Assembly: GCA_022393335.1 (NCBI GenBank)
Contig: JAJEKB010021384.1
Coordinates: 62,001 to 126,000 of the forward strand
Length of the DNA stretch: 64,000 bases
DNA from: Macrotrachela quadricornifera
Lineage: Eukaryota; Rotifera; Eurotatoria; Philodinida; Philodinidae
Direction of reading: 5' to 3'
Shown here: in pieces, positions 1-11,902 of the stretch
How the letters are laid out: every line of letters begins with the position of its first letter
Position numbering within the stretch: position 1 is the first letter of the stretch
The notes under the pieces: model-generated
Seen by the model: the letters and a program-made list of their open reading frames with translations, nothing else
Told to the model about the DNA's origin: nothing
Databases searched by the model: none
Position numbers and translations under genes: made by a program

Positions 1-2165
1 TAGTACAGATACAGAACCTGAAGGAACAACACGTGCAGGTGCGAATACGGGAACTGCAGGAACAACAAGTGCAGGCACAGACAGGGAATCCTTAGGAACA
101 ACAGTAGTTGGTATACACACAGAAATTGCAGGAACAGCAGCTGAAGACACGGATACAGGATCTGGAGGAACAACAGGTGTAGTTTCAGACAGCAAAACTG
201 GAGGAACAACAGGTATTGGTACAGAAGCAGAAACTGGGGTAATAACAGGTGCAGATGCAGATACGGAAACTGGAGGAACAACAGAGGTTGGTACAGAAAC
301 AGAAACTAGAGTAACAGCAGGTGCAGGTGTCGATACAGGAGCTGGAGGAACAACAGGCGCAGATGTCGATACGGGAGCTGGAGGAACAACAGGCGCAGGT
401 GCCGACACGCAACCTGGAAGAACAACACGTGCAGGTGCCGACACGGAATCTGAAAGAACAATAGGAGGAGGTACAGATACAGAAACTGGAGGAACAATAG
501 ATGCGGCTGCAGACACGGGATCTCGAGGAACAACAGATGCAGGTGCAGACACAGAATCTGTAAGGTCAACAAATGTAGATGCAGAGAGGGAAACTGGAGG
601 AACAAGAAGTGTAGGTGCGGATACGAGAACTGGAGGACCAACAGCAGTTGTTTCAAACAAAGGAGCTGGAGCAACAACAGCTGCAGACACAGACAGGGAA
701 TCATTAGGAACAACAGTAGTTGGTATATACACAGAAATTGTAGGGACAACAGCTGAAGACACGGATACAGGATCTGTAGGAACAACAGGTGCAGTTGCAT
801 ACACGGGATCTGAAGGAACAACAGGTGCAGGTGCTGACACCGAATCTGGAGGAACAACAGATGCAGGTGCAGACACAGAATCTAGTGGATCAACAGATTC
901 AGGTGTAGACAGAGAAATTGGAAAAACTACAGGAGTTGGTACAGATACAGAAACTCGAAAAACAACAGATGCAGATGGTGACAGGAAAACTGGAGAAACA
1001 ACGGGAGTTGCTACAGAAACAAACACTAGACAAACAACAGGTATTGGTACAGGTACAAAAACTGGAAAAACAACAGGTTCAGGTGCAGGTGCAGGTGCAG
1101 ACACGGAATCTCGAGGAACAACAGACGCAGGCATAGACACGGAATCTGGAGGATCAACAGATTCAGATGCAGACAGGGAAACTAGAAAAACAACAGGTTT
1201 AGGTGCAGGTGCAGGTGCAGACACGGAATCTGGAGGATCAACAGATCCGGGCGCAGACAGGGAAACTGAAAGAATAACAGGTGCAGGTGCAGACGCGGAA
1301 TCTGGAGGAACAACAGGTGCAGGTGCGAATACGAGAACTGAACGACCAACAGCAGGTGTTTCAAACAAAGGAACTGGAGCAACAATAGCTGCAGGCACAG
1401 ACAGAGAATCCTTAGGAACAGCAGTAGTTGGTATACACACAGAAATTGCAGCGACAGCAGCTGAAGACACGGATACAGGATCTGTAAGAACAACAGGTGC
1501 AGTTGCAGACATAGAAACTGAAGGAACAACAGGAATTGGTACAGAAACAGAAACTAGAGTCACAACAGGTGCAGGTGTAGACAGGGAAACTGGAGGAACA
1601 ACAGGAACTGGTACAGATGCAAAAACAACAAGTGCAGGTGCAGGCTGGAGAACTGGAGAAACAAGAAGTGTAGGTGCGGATACGAGAACTGGAGGACCAA
1701 CAGCAGTTGTTTCAAACAAAGGAGCTGGAGCAACAACAGCTGCAGATACAGACAGAGAATACTTAGGAACAACAGTAGTTGGTGTACACACAGAAACTGC
1801 AGCGACAGCAGCTGAAGACACGGATACAGGATCTGTAGGAACAACAGGTGCAGTTGCAGACATAAAAACTGGAGGAACAACAGATGCAGGTGTAGTAAGG
1901 GAAACTGGAAGAACAACAGGAGTTGGGACAGATACAGAAACTGGAGAAACAACAGCGTCAGGTACAGACACAGGAACTGGAGGAAAAACAGGTGCAGGTG
2001 CCGCCACGAAATCTGGAGGAACAACAGATGCAGGTGCAGGTACAGACACGGAATCTGGAGGATCAACAGATGCAGGTGCAGAAAAGGAAACTGGAAGAAC
2101 AACAGGAGCTGGTACAGATACAGAAACTGGAGAAACAATAGCGTCAGGTGGAGACACGGAAACTG
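1..2165. repeat. 36-nt coding minisatellite with higher-order units
   Basis: Degenerate tandem repeat with a 36-nt basic unit containing the core GGAGGAACAACAGGTGCAGG. A longer higher-order block of about 150-170 nt (GGACCAACAGCAGTTGTTTC ... ACACGGATACAGGATCTGTA) recurs near 640, 1345 and 1693, with a partial copy near 30. The plus strand is strongly purine-rich. Confidence 0.85.
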
Positions 2166-2335
2166 GACCAGGAACAGAAGATAGTAAGGAATCAATCACC
2201 GTTGAAAGTGTGGAAGAGTATAGAGAAACACGAAGTGGAGGATGGCGGATTGAAGTAGAGCGTGAATTAGCAAAGGAAGTCGATAGTCTAGGAAGAAGAG
2301 AAGAAAGATGGTTTGCAGTTATGCAAAGATTGTGA
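2..2335 (+). CDS. Thr/Gly/Ala-rich repeat protein, 5'-truncated by window edge
   Basis: Reading from base 2 there is no stop for about 777 codons, ending at TGA 2333-2335. The frame has almost no ATG, so start-based ORF calling misses it. The protein is a run of about 12-residue repeats of the type GGTTGAGADTES, with variants such as GVGTDTETGETT, then a non-repetitive charged tail from about 2164 (SKESITVESVEEYRE...WFAVMQRL). Unit-length changes keep the frame, while the other plus frames are broken often, which argues for selection on this frame. The strand is poor in T, so chance openness cannot be excluded. Such sequence resembles mucin-like or secreted matrix repeats, but no family is recognised. 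A GTGAG at 2332 could be a splice donor, and an open basic stretch follows at 2343-2489 in another frame. The N-terminus lies outside the window. Confidence 0.5.
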   Translation, partial: STDTEPEGTTRAGANTGTAGTTSAGTDRESLGTTVVGIHTEIAGTAAEDTDTGSGGTTGVVSDSKTGGTTGIGTEAETGVITGADADTETGGTTEVGTETETRVTAGAGVDTGAGGTTGADVDTGAGGTTGAGADTQPGRTTRAGADTESERTIGGGTDTETGGTIDAAADTGSRGTTDAGADTESVRSTNVDAERETGGTRSVGADTRTGGPTAVVSNKGAGATTAADTDRESLGTTVVGIYTEIVGTTAEDTDTGSVGTTGAVAYTGSEGTTGAGADTESGGTTDAGADTESSGSTDSGVDREIGKTTGVGTDTETRKTTDADGDRKTGETTGVATETNTRQTTGIGTGTKTGKTTGSGAGAGADTESRGTTDAGIDTESGGSTDSDADRETRKTTGLGAGAGADTESGGSTDPGADRETERITGAGADAESGGTTGAGANTRTERPTAGVSNKGTGATIAAGTDRESLGTAVVGIHTEIAATAAEDTDTGSVRTTGAVADIETEGTTGIGTETETRVTTGAGVDRETGGTTGTGTDAKTTSAGAGWRTGETRSVGADTRTGGPTAVVSNKGAGATTAADTDREYLGTTVVGVHTETAATAAEDTDTGSVGTTGAVADIKTGGTTDAGVVRETGRTTGVGTDTETGETTASGTDTGTGGKTGAGAATKSGGTTDAGAGTDTESGGSTDAGAEKETGRTTGAGTDTETGETIASGGDTETGPGTEDSKESITVESVEEYRETRSGGWRIEVERELAKEVDSLGRREERWFAVMQRL

Positions 2336-2342
2336 GATGGAA

Positions 2343-2489
2343 ATGGAAGTGAGGACATTGGCCGGTAAGGCATCAGTGACTTGGCGGATTACGCAGGGTT
2401 TGCGATTAACAAAGACTGAATTAAAAGCGAAATTATGGAGACGGAGGCGTGGATTTCGAAGAGACTATGCGAGATGTAGAGACGTATGA
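2343..2489 (+). other. Short open frame, possible continuation of the repeat-protein gene
   Basis: ATG at 2343 opens 48 codons ending at TGA 2487-2489. The product is basic (for example KLWRRRRGFRRDYARCRDV). It lies 8 nt after the stop of the repeat frame and in another frame, with similar base composition. It may be the true C-terminus reached by splicing or after a one-base indel, or a chance ORF. No homologue is recognised. Confidence 0.2.
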
Positions 2490-3480
2490 AGCTGTGAGAG
2501 CAATCAGAGAGGTTTAGACGGTTACAATTGTAGAATGAGAGACAGAAACCACATAGCACGGTAAGTCTGAAACGACAACTAAATTGATTGAGAAGAAGAA
2601 CTGAACCACCAGCGAAACTTGTTATAGAGATGGGCGTAAAACGTGGGCGTGCTGGAAGACGAAAGTAACCAGAAAAAATAGAATAGAATTGATTGTTGAT
2701 AGATGCGAAGTATTTTATAATGTATGCATGCGATGCACTGAGAGATGAATCTAATATGACTACAACTTATTTTCTTTCTTTTTTCAATCGTTGGCTGAAA
2801 TAATGTTTCTCGCGTTGTTACTTTAGATATAGCAAGTATAATGGTGCCTACGTATGAAGAAGTAACAAACCCTCCGCCAACTAAATCAATTCATTTATCT
2901 TTTATCTCTTTTTCGTTTTAATATTACAAAGTAAAATTTCAAACAATAAAGAAGGCGAATAGAACCACTTGTACTAGTTGTTCTTGAGTAACACATATTC
3001 GGCTTTCAATGTCTGTTTAGATAATCAATCATTGATGGTGATGATATATGTGATCATAAACTTGATCAAACATGTTCCTTTTCATGGTGTTTAAACATCG
3101 AACCATCAACACATATACTTCTCATCGATTTCAACCAATAGCTATACATCAAACTACTCTGAAAAATTCATTTTCTATGCTAATTTCTATTCTAAAGTCA
3201 TTATTAGGACTCGAAGGAAATCCGGTTTATATTGGCACATAAAACTTGTGACACTTATTCACATTTCACTTATTAAGCAATAAACTATAGAATATTCAAC
3301 TTTCCATTTATTTTTGCAATACACTCGAAAAAACTTTCTCCATAATAATCAGATATCAACAAACATATGACTGTAATATAAGCCTATGAAATTTATCTCG
3401 GTTCTCTCATATTATTCGAATATGATCCAGTTTGTTCGTATGCATTTATCATATCGTCGCCAATTGTATGTTATTGCACT
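2490..3480. other. Intergenic, nothing recognised
   Basis: AT-rich sequence between the repeat-protein gene and the 93-bp satellite. I see no ORF of note, no RNA gene and no terminal repeats. Confidence 0.5.
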
Positions 3481-4455
3481 ATTTTCTCCTTTCAAGTCAG
3501 TTATTTACCTCAATAGAACCCTTCTTAGAACTTATCATTTGTAATGTCATTGCCAATTTTATGAGAAAGCACTAGTTTTTGCTTTGAAGTGGTTCCTGCA
3601 GCTGATTAAAGCGGTACTTCATACTACTCATGTGTGATGTGATTATCAATTATAAGACGAAGCATGAATGTCTTCTTTGAAATGAGTCATCTACTTTAAT
3701 AGAACCCTACTTAGAACTATTCATCTTTTATGTTATTGACAATTATATCACGAAGCACTAATGTATCCTTTAAAATCAGCCATCTATTTCAATAGAATCT
3801 TGGTTAGAATTATTAATTTCTGATGTGATTGTCAATTATATCTCGAAGCACCAATTTCTGCTTTGACATCAGTCATCTATTTCAATAGAACCCTTATCAA
3901 AATTATTTATTTCTGATGTTATTGACAATTATATGACGATGCACTAATTTCTGTTTTGAAGTGAGTGGTCTATTTCCATAGAACCCTTATCAAAACTATT
4001 CATTTATGATGTTATTGACAATTATATGATGAAGCACTAATATCTTCTTTGGAATGAGTGATCTATTTTCATAGAACCCTAATTAGAACTATTCATTTGT
4101 AATGTGTTTGATAATTATATGACGCAGTAGTAATGCCTCCTTTGAAATGAGTCATCTGTTTCAATAAAACTCTCCTTAGAACTGTTCATTTGTGAGGTTA
4201 TTGACAATTATATCACGAAGCACTAATGTATCCTTTAAAATCAGCCATCTATTTCAAAAGAACCCTGCTTAGAATTATTAATTTCTGATGTGATTGTCAA
4301 TTATATCTCGAAGCACCGATTTCTGCTTTGACATCAGTGATCTATTTCAATAGAAGCCTTATCGAAACTATTCATTTGTGATGTGATTGACAATTATATG
4401 ACGCAGTAGTGAAGCCTCCTTTGAAATGAATCATTTATTTCAATAAAACTCTCCT
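3480..4455. repeat. 93-bp satellite, block 1
   Basis: About ten diverged tandem copies of a unit with the core TCATCTATTTCAATAGAACC, then TTAGAACTATTCATTTGTGATGT, then GACAATTATATGACGAAGCACTAAT. Successive cores begin at 3873, 3966 and 4059, giving a 93-bp period. The units carry stops in all frames and are non-coding. Confidence 0.9.
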
Positions 4456-5375
4456 GCGTGTTATATTTGCTTTTACTCTAAGTGCATTTTTAAATGAAAT
4501 ATGGCGGTAGAAAACATACGTTCGCCATATAGACATGAATGATAAAGAATACTGGACAGTTCTCTTCTCGATGAACGTAATACTTTAAGAACCCTATATT
4601 TACTTTTATGTGTTTACCATATGATGAATGATTTTAAAATTAGCATTATTTCCAGCTTCGAAATTTGTGATAGGTGAAGAAACTACTTGCGATTGTTTCT
4701 TCCTGACGTATTTATTGGTGCTGACATTTTACGTCACACTTTTTTTTTAATTTGCTCATACAGTTGAATATAATATTACTAAGTATATTCTGTTGTGTCG
4801 TAATGATTTACCATGTCATTTATGTTGAAATGCCGTTTTAGTACTTAATATAGTAATATAGAACTTTCGTTAGATTTGTTCGATAGTCGTATTAGCAACG
4901 ATTGTATGAAGCATGGTGACGATCTACTTCATGTACGCATTATAGAATAGTAACATCGTGATACACTTGCTTCATTTATCGAGTGATGATTAACTGTATT
5001 ATCAGCGCTGAATTGTGTTGTAGGTACATAATAATGAAATAAAATGTTCTAACTAATCCGCTACTGATATGATTTTCCATCACTTTGTTTAAGATGATGT
5101 TCTATATCGACATATGTAATGTAATTTAATGAAGTTTTCCTACAATTGATTCTTTTGCAATGTGAAGATTTATTATATGATAGATTTAGAAACTTTTCTT
5201 TCAACAGATAAATAAATTTAAACATCAAAATTATAATGAGAATTCAACTTTCCTATGATAATAATTGGTAGGACCGGTGAGGAAATGTTTAATGAAGGAA
5301 ATACTATACTTTAATGATGTGTTGGTTTAGTTCTTCGTTTATAATATGTTATCAATCTGATGTTGAATCATTAAG
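4456..5375. other. Non-repetitive interruption of the satellite
   Basis: About 0.9 kb of AT-rich sequence without the 93-bp core and without a convincing ORF. The satellite phase breaks at about 4455 and resumes near 5375-5420. It could be an old insertion or a very decayed part of the array; no terminal repeats were seen. Confidence 0.5.
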
Positions 5376-8300
5376 TTTTGGTTTTCATGGAAACAACATA
5401 ATTTAATGAAATGATTGTTAAGACTATTCATTCACCGAGTCACTCCTACAACGGTGATTCAGCCAGAAAATTTTCCAAAGTCATTTGTACATTTGAATAG
5501 TATTATTATGAGAATTATTTACTACTCACATCAATCTTTATCACATGACAACACACGAGTGCCTCCTTTTATCCAAGTATTATATTTGTACAAAAAACTT
5601 ATGAGAATTATTCATTTCTGACACGATTGTCAACTACATCACAAACCACTAATTTCGACTTTCAACTGGCTCATCTATTTCAATAGAACCCTACTTAGAA
5701 CTCTTCAATTCTGACCTGATTATGAGTTACATGACAAGATACTACTATTTCCTTTGAAGTGAGTCACCTACTTCAATGAAATCCTACTTGGAATAATTCA
5801 TTTATGATGTAATTCTGATTCATATGACAAAGAAGTAATTTCTACTTTGAAGTGAATTATCTATTTCAATAAAATCCTACTTAGAACTATTCATTACTGA
5901 TTTCATTACCAATTATGTGATAAAGGGCTAACTTCTGCTTCCAAGTGAATCATATATTTCAATAAAATTCTCCTTAGAATTATTCATTAACTATGTGATT
6001 GTGAATTAGATGGCAAAGCATTAACTTTTGCCTTGAAGTAAGTCATCTATTTCAAAAGAACCCTGCTTTGAATTATTCCTTTATGATTTCATTCTCAAAT
6101 ATATAACAAAGGGATAATTTCTGTTTTCAAGTGCATCCTCTATTTCAATATAACCCTGCTTAGAATTCTTCATTTGTGATCTGATTATGAGCTACATGAC
6201 AAAATACTAATATCTGCTTTGAAGTGAATCACTTACTTCAACCGAACCCTTCTTGGAATAATTCATTTATGATTTAATTATGATTTATGTGACAAAGCAT
6301 TAATTTCTCCCTTCAAGTGAGTCATCTATTTCAATAGAATCTTCCTTAGAATTATGTATTTATGATTTCTTTGCTAATTATATGACAATGTATTAATTTC
6401 TGTTTTGAAGTGAGTCATCTATTTGAATTGAACCCTTCTTAGAATTATTCATTGATGATATGATTGTAAATTATATGACAAAGCATTAATTTCTGCCTTT
6501 CAGTGAGTCATGTATTTCGAAAGAGCTCTCCTTAGAATTATTCATTTATGATTTCATTGCCAATTACATTAGAACAGGCTAATTTTTGCTTTGAAGTGAG
6601 TCATCTGTTTTAATACAATCCTTATCAAAACTATTCATTTGTGATGTGATTGTGAATCATATGACAATATATTAATTTCTGTTTCCAAATGAGTCATCTA
6701 TTTCAATAAAACTATGATTAGACTTATTCATAGAGGACAGAATTATGAATTATATAACAAATTATAATTTTTGTTTTCAAGCGAGCGATATACTTCAATA
6801 GAACCCTCCTTAAAAGTGTTCATTTGTGATGCGATTGTGAGTCATATGATAAAGTATTAATTTCTGTTTTGAAGTGAATCATCTATCTCAATTAAACCCT
6901 CCTTAGAATTATTCATGGAGGTTATGATTGTGGATTATATGATAAAACACTAATTTCTGTCTGCAAGTGAGTCATGTATTTCAATCAAACCATTCTTACA
7001 AACATTCATTGATGATATGATTGTGGATTTTATGATAAAACACTAATTTCTGCCTTCAAGTGAGTCATGTATTTCGAAAGAACCCTCCTTAGAATTATTC
7101 ATTTATGATTTCATTATCTATTATGTTACAAACGGCTAAGTTTTTCTTTGTAGTAAGTTATCTATTTCAATAGAACCTTGATCGAGACTATTGATTTGTG
7201 ATGTGATCATGAATTATATGAAAGTATTAGTTTATACTTTGAAATAAGTCATCTATTTGAATTGAACTCTCCTTAGAATTATTGATTTGTGATGTGATTG
7301 TGAATCATATGACAAAGCATTAATTTCTCTTTAGAAGTGAGGCATCTATTTCAATAGAATCCTTCTTAGAATGATTCATTGTTGATGTGATTGTGAAGTA
7401 GATGGAAAAGGACTAGTTTTTGCTTAAAAGGGAGTCATCTATTTCTATAGAACACTTTTTAAAAGTGTTCATTGGTGATGTAATCGCGAATTATATGAGG
7501 AACCAGTAGTTTCTTCTTTGAAGTAAATGATCTGTGTCAATGGTATTTTAATTAGAACTATTAATTTGTGATGTAATAATGAATGATATGAGAAATAAGT
7601 AATTTCTATTTTGATATGAGCATCTATTTCTATTGAATACTGGTTAGGGTGTTTCGTTTGGGATGTAATTGTCTGTTATATGACAAAACACAAATTTTGC
7701 ATTGATGTGAGTCATATTGTTGAATAGGATGCTGCTTAAATCTCTTCACTGATGATGTGACTGCGAATTATATGATAAATTACTGATGTCAGGCTTGAAA
7801 TGAGTCATCTAATTGGGTAGAATCCTGCTTTGAACTGTTCTTAGATTGTGTGGTGTTCACTTGTAGGGCAGAGTACTAATTTTTGTCGTCAAATGAATGT
7901 TTTATTTGAATGGAGTTTTAGTAAGAATGAATGGTTTTTATGGAATTGTCTTTCGTAGAAGAAAGTACTAATTTGTGTATTGAAATAAGTAACTATTTTG
8001 AATAAAATTGTGCTTGGTGTTATTTATCTGTCTTAGAATACTTCATTATATGGTACAGTTCTAATTTTTGTTTTTGAATGAGTGATGCATTTGATTAAAA
8101 TCATTGTCATAGATGATTATATACTATGCAGTTTTTGATACATCAATAAGAAAGAAGTTTCGCTTAGTAATGAATTATATGTGATTAGAAAATTGGTGTG
8201 ATTTGACCATATACTATGATATCTTAGATGCTAACTTATTATGTAACCTTTGAGTAGCATTGGAAGGTTGATTTGGAAAGAAATACTGACAATTCTATAG

Positions 8301-9020
8301 CTGTACCGAGTTTTTAAATATGTTTTTTGTCGATGTGTTCTTCATTCGTAAACCCAATTGACAAAGTTCATTTTGAAATTAACATTCTATAAGAACAGAG
8401 TGTTAATTAGAAGTATTTGCCTTCCGTGTAGTCATTACATCATTAGACTGAGAAGCAATCTCTTTTGTGTTAATTGGGATAGTGAAACAGATGTATAGTT
8501 CGAATCATCTATTTTATATTTGGCCGACAAACATTCGACCATTTAAAAAGCTTTCATTCAAAGCGAGCGATATACTAAAATAAAAATCTGGTGTTGATTT
8601 TCAAAATTCATTTAGTGTGTATTATGTGTGATTCAGCGTACTAGCAGAAGATTGATGCAAACTGAAGGTGATATTTGGCTAAATATTTTATGAAAATTAT
8701 TCATGAATCTTATAATTTTTCATTATAAGATTGATGTAGAACTCAGAGTTGAAATAGATGTTTCCTGGGAACCATATGTTTATGAGAATCATTCATGTAC
8801 ACTTTGATCATTTATTAGGTGACATACGTTTATACGATTCATTTCAAGATGGCTCGAATATTTGGATAAAAATATTGTTATTACTATTTATTTCCCATCT
8901 GGTAGCTAGGTATTGTGCTAACTATGAACTTTCACGTAAAATAGTAACTATTATTTGAACAGAACGTTTGTCAAGACTGTTGATTGATCACGTGATCTTC
9001 AATCATTAGGTCAACTACTA
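5376..9020. repeat. 93-bp satellite, block 2, decaying toward its right edge
   Basis: Tandem copies of the same 93-bp unit as block 1. Units are most regular from about 5650 to 7450 and then drift; from about 7900 to 9020 only fragments such as TGAATCATCTATTTT or GAACGTTTGTCAAGACTGTTG remain. Short ORFs inside (near 5415 and 8758) are chance frames in satellite DNA. Confidence 0.85.
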
Positions 9021-9732
9021 GTCATTGTTTGTAAGTTAGAGTTGTAGTTGAAGATCAATATTGCAAACCCCTTCAAGGCGGCGGATTCATGTTCCCAGGA
9101 TAGGATGAATATATTGACAATGAACCGTAGATCTATTGTAGATCTTGAACATTATTAATATTTTTCGTTTTATTTTTTTAAGTGGCGAGCATTTTACCTT
9201 TTGGTTTGTTTGTATTTTGTCCATGATATGTTAGCTGCTTTTAAAATTTGTTTTATATACAGTCTGTATCGTTTTCTAATTAAAGTTAGATATAAAAGCT
9301 AGCTTCCTGTTTGTCATATTATTTAATTAAATATAAGTTAGAGTTCTTCATTTTTAAAGCTTGTAGTGAGATTTTTCTGACTTTTCAATTTTTATTCGAG
9401 CACTTTTTTTCTCTTTTTTTTTAGTTAGTATTTTAATAATATTCATTTGTACTTTTTTTTTTCAATAAAATTTGTTTTCAAAGTCCTATCTGCTTCTCAT
9501 CGTATATGTCAATCACTCATTTGTATTATACTAATCCTACTAACTCATGATCTTCTTTAACAATACGATTTCCTTCGCCATTATTTGTATGAAATATACA
9601 GCACATGATGGCATACAATGTACAATGTTCTTTCTCATTAGATAAGTAGTTTTCTAAAATATTGGATGGCGCAAAATAAATTAGACTGCTTGTATTCTAA
9701 ACATTTCTTTTTTATTCTTCATTACGCCGGGA
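9021..9732. other. Intergenic, T-rich, nothing recognised
   Basis: AT-rich sequence with several poly-T runs (near 9170 and 9405-9460). No gene, RNA or clear repeat is seen. Confidence 0.5.
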
Positions 9733-10205
9733 TATATACAGGGCGTCCCAAAGGTCGTGATTACTTAAGGTTTTCATTTCTCTTTATTATTTAATTTAAT
9801 TTCATCAACTTTGTTTTTTAATGATAGATGGGGATGCACTAATTCTTTTTTATACGAACAAATTTGCCAAAAAAAGACTGCAGCACATTTCCATTCAATT
9901 TTTGTTCACTTAACACTTTGTATTGAAAAAAAAACAAAATGCACCAGGACATACAGCGTCAAAAGCTCTACAATTTACACAAACCTGTTAATTTTATTAT
10001 TACAGTTTTTGTTGTTAAAGTGAACAAAATTTTGAGCGATTAAATTTCGACCATGTGAAAGCAATGGTTTTTTTCGATACAAGATGAGTTTGTTTTTTTG
10101 ATTTCGTCTTTTCATCAATTGATATGCTTTATTTAAGAAAAAAACAAAGTCTACTGTAGGATGCAATACGAAAAGCTCTATGATTTACAAAGAACACCCT
10201 ATATT
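9733..10205. mobile_element. Small inverted-repeat element (MITE-like)
   Basis: The left end ATATACAGGGCGTCCCAAAG and the reverse complement of the right end (ATATAGGGTGTTCTTTGTAAA) form imperfect terminal inverted repeats about 470 bp apart. An internal motif (AAAAGCTCTACAATTTACA near 9960 and AAAAGCTCTATGATTTACA near 10170) is also repeated. No transposase is present, so this would be a non-autonomous element. Superfamily uncertain; CAGGGTGTCC-type ends are common in mariner-like elements. Confidence 0.5.
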
Positions 10206-10448
10206 ATGTATGCACCTTTTGTGTTCCAATACTTTGCGACATTCATCGTTTCTACACGGTCGAGATAAGTCGCATTTATCTTAGCTGGTTATACTTTCGT
10301 CTATTTATTTACTATTCAAATCGTCTATTTTATTTAAATATTTATCATCACATTATCTTCATTTTATTTATTATATTAATTAGTTAATTCATTTATTAAT
10401 TAAAGTAAGTAATAATTTAGGTGGTCTTCTAGCTGGTTTTGGTGAGTA

Positions 10449-11902
10449 ATGCCTCCAAAACGGGGAGGAGGTGGTGGAAGGAAACCAAACCACATTCGAA
10501 TTAATGATATTAATTCACAACAACAGCCAGCAACAACATCGACGGACGGTCATGGAACAATGGCCATGAGTCACGCATCATCATCACCAACAACAAAGGC
10601 AACAACAACAACAAAGACAAGTTTTACAAGCCAGTCAAAATTTACCATTGCACCTCTGATTTTAGAGGGAGTTAAATTAAATAAACTGGAATTGAACGAC
10701 ATCATCAAGCAAAATTTAATCGACATTCGTATTGGTGATATTCAACTAAGTCGAACAGGTGTATTTACCTTATATGCTATTGACGTGAATCATTCAATCG
10801 ATTATTAAATGACTTCGGCACAATATTAACGGCTAATGGTCATACGTCATCAAAGATCTATGTTCCTCGTTCAATCCAACGCATCAAGAATACTGAAAAA
10901 GTTGCTTTCGTAAAGAGAGTGGACTTAGAAATACCGGACAGTAGAATAACGGATGCATTAAATTATGTTGGTTTAAAGGTCGACAATGTTATTCGATTAA
11001 CAGGTAAAGATCGAAACAACCCAACAGGAACAATTAAAATTACATTCATCGATGCACAAAATCGAAACACCTTCGTACAAACCGGCTTACAAGTAGATTC
11101 GATGCACTTTAATGCTGAACCAGCAACACAGAACATCAAACCGGTGCAATGCTTCATCTGTTTAAAGTTCAATCATGTTGCTAAATACTGTAAAACGCAA
11201 CAACAAACATGTGCTCGATGCAGCGAAAATCACCACATCAATCAATGTACTGCCCCACAAGACACAGTCAAATGCTGCAACTTTAAAGGAAATGACTTTG
11301 CTAATACAGCAGATTGTCCATATTATAAAGAACAGGAAAACCGAGTACAAAAGCTGGTGAATCAATATGCATCAACTAGTAAACCTACAGTCACACCATC
11401 AATTTATAGTTTAGATGAATTTCCGTCATTGCCGAAAAGTCAACATAGCCAAATCGGCAAATTAAATAATGAAGTTATAGAAGAATTGGTCAATATCATC
11501 ATGTCTAAAATGGAAAAGATGATAGAAGAAACAACAACACGTATCTTCAACAAATTGAATCGCAAGATTCAAAAGATAGATAAATACATTACCACATTCG
11601 ATAATATTGTATCTGAAGAATCCGATGACGACTCAGAAACAGAAGTCAGTGAAGTAATGCAGTACATCAACAATAAAAGAAATGAAAAACAACAGACCAC
11701 AGTAACATCAAAAACAAAGAAACAAGATACTAATCTTACTACAACAACAACAGAACCAGCTAAACCAAAACCAAAAACAACTAACAACAAAAAAGCAAAA
11801 AGAATTCTTTCACCAAACAGTTCTTTAGAATTAGAATCAACATCAATTAATAACAAAGATCCAAAAACAAACAACAACAATGATCAGTCTATGTCACATT
11901 AA
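10449..11902 (+). pseudogene. LINE ORF1, gag-like zinc-knuckle protein, frameshifted
   Basis: ATG 10449 opens a frame rich in Thr/Ser/Gln that stops at TAA 10806-10808. The same protein evidently continues in the +2 frame to TAA 11900-11902, because that frame is open upstream through about 10790 and reads sensibly across the junction. A single-base indel near 10783-10792 explains the break. The second part holds two CCHC knuckles (CFICLKFNHVAKYC and CARCSENHHINQC) and a third degenerate one of the 'CxNC...CPxY' kind (CCNFKGNDFANTADCP), typical of Jockey-clade ORF1 proteins. A Lys/Thr/Asn-rich tail follows. ORF1 binds element RNA in this family. Its end overlaps the ORF2 start by 23 bp. Confidence 0.85.

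Noticed and set aside
185..2195. Minus-strand Leu/Phe/Gln/His-rich open frames across the first 2.2 kb
   Set aside because: They are antisense shadows of the purine-rich 36-nt minisatellite, broken repeatedly, whereas the plus frame from base 2 is continuous to 2335.
5415..8958. Short plus-strand ORFs (5415-5621 and 8758-8958)
   Set aside because: They lie inside diverged 93-bp satellite DNA, and neighbouring units have stops in the same positions.
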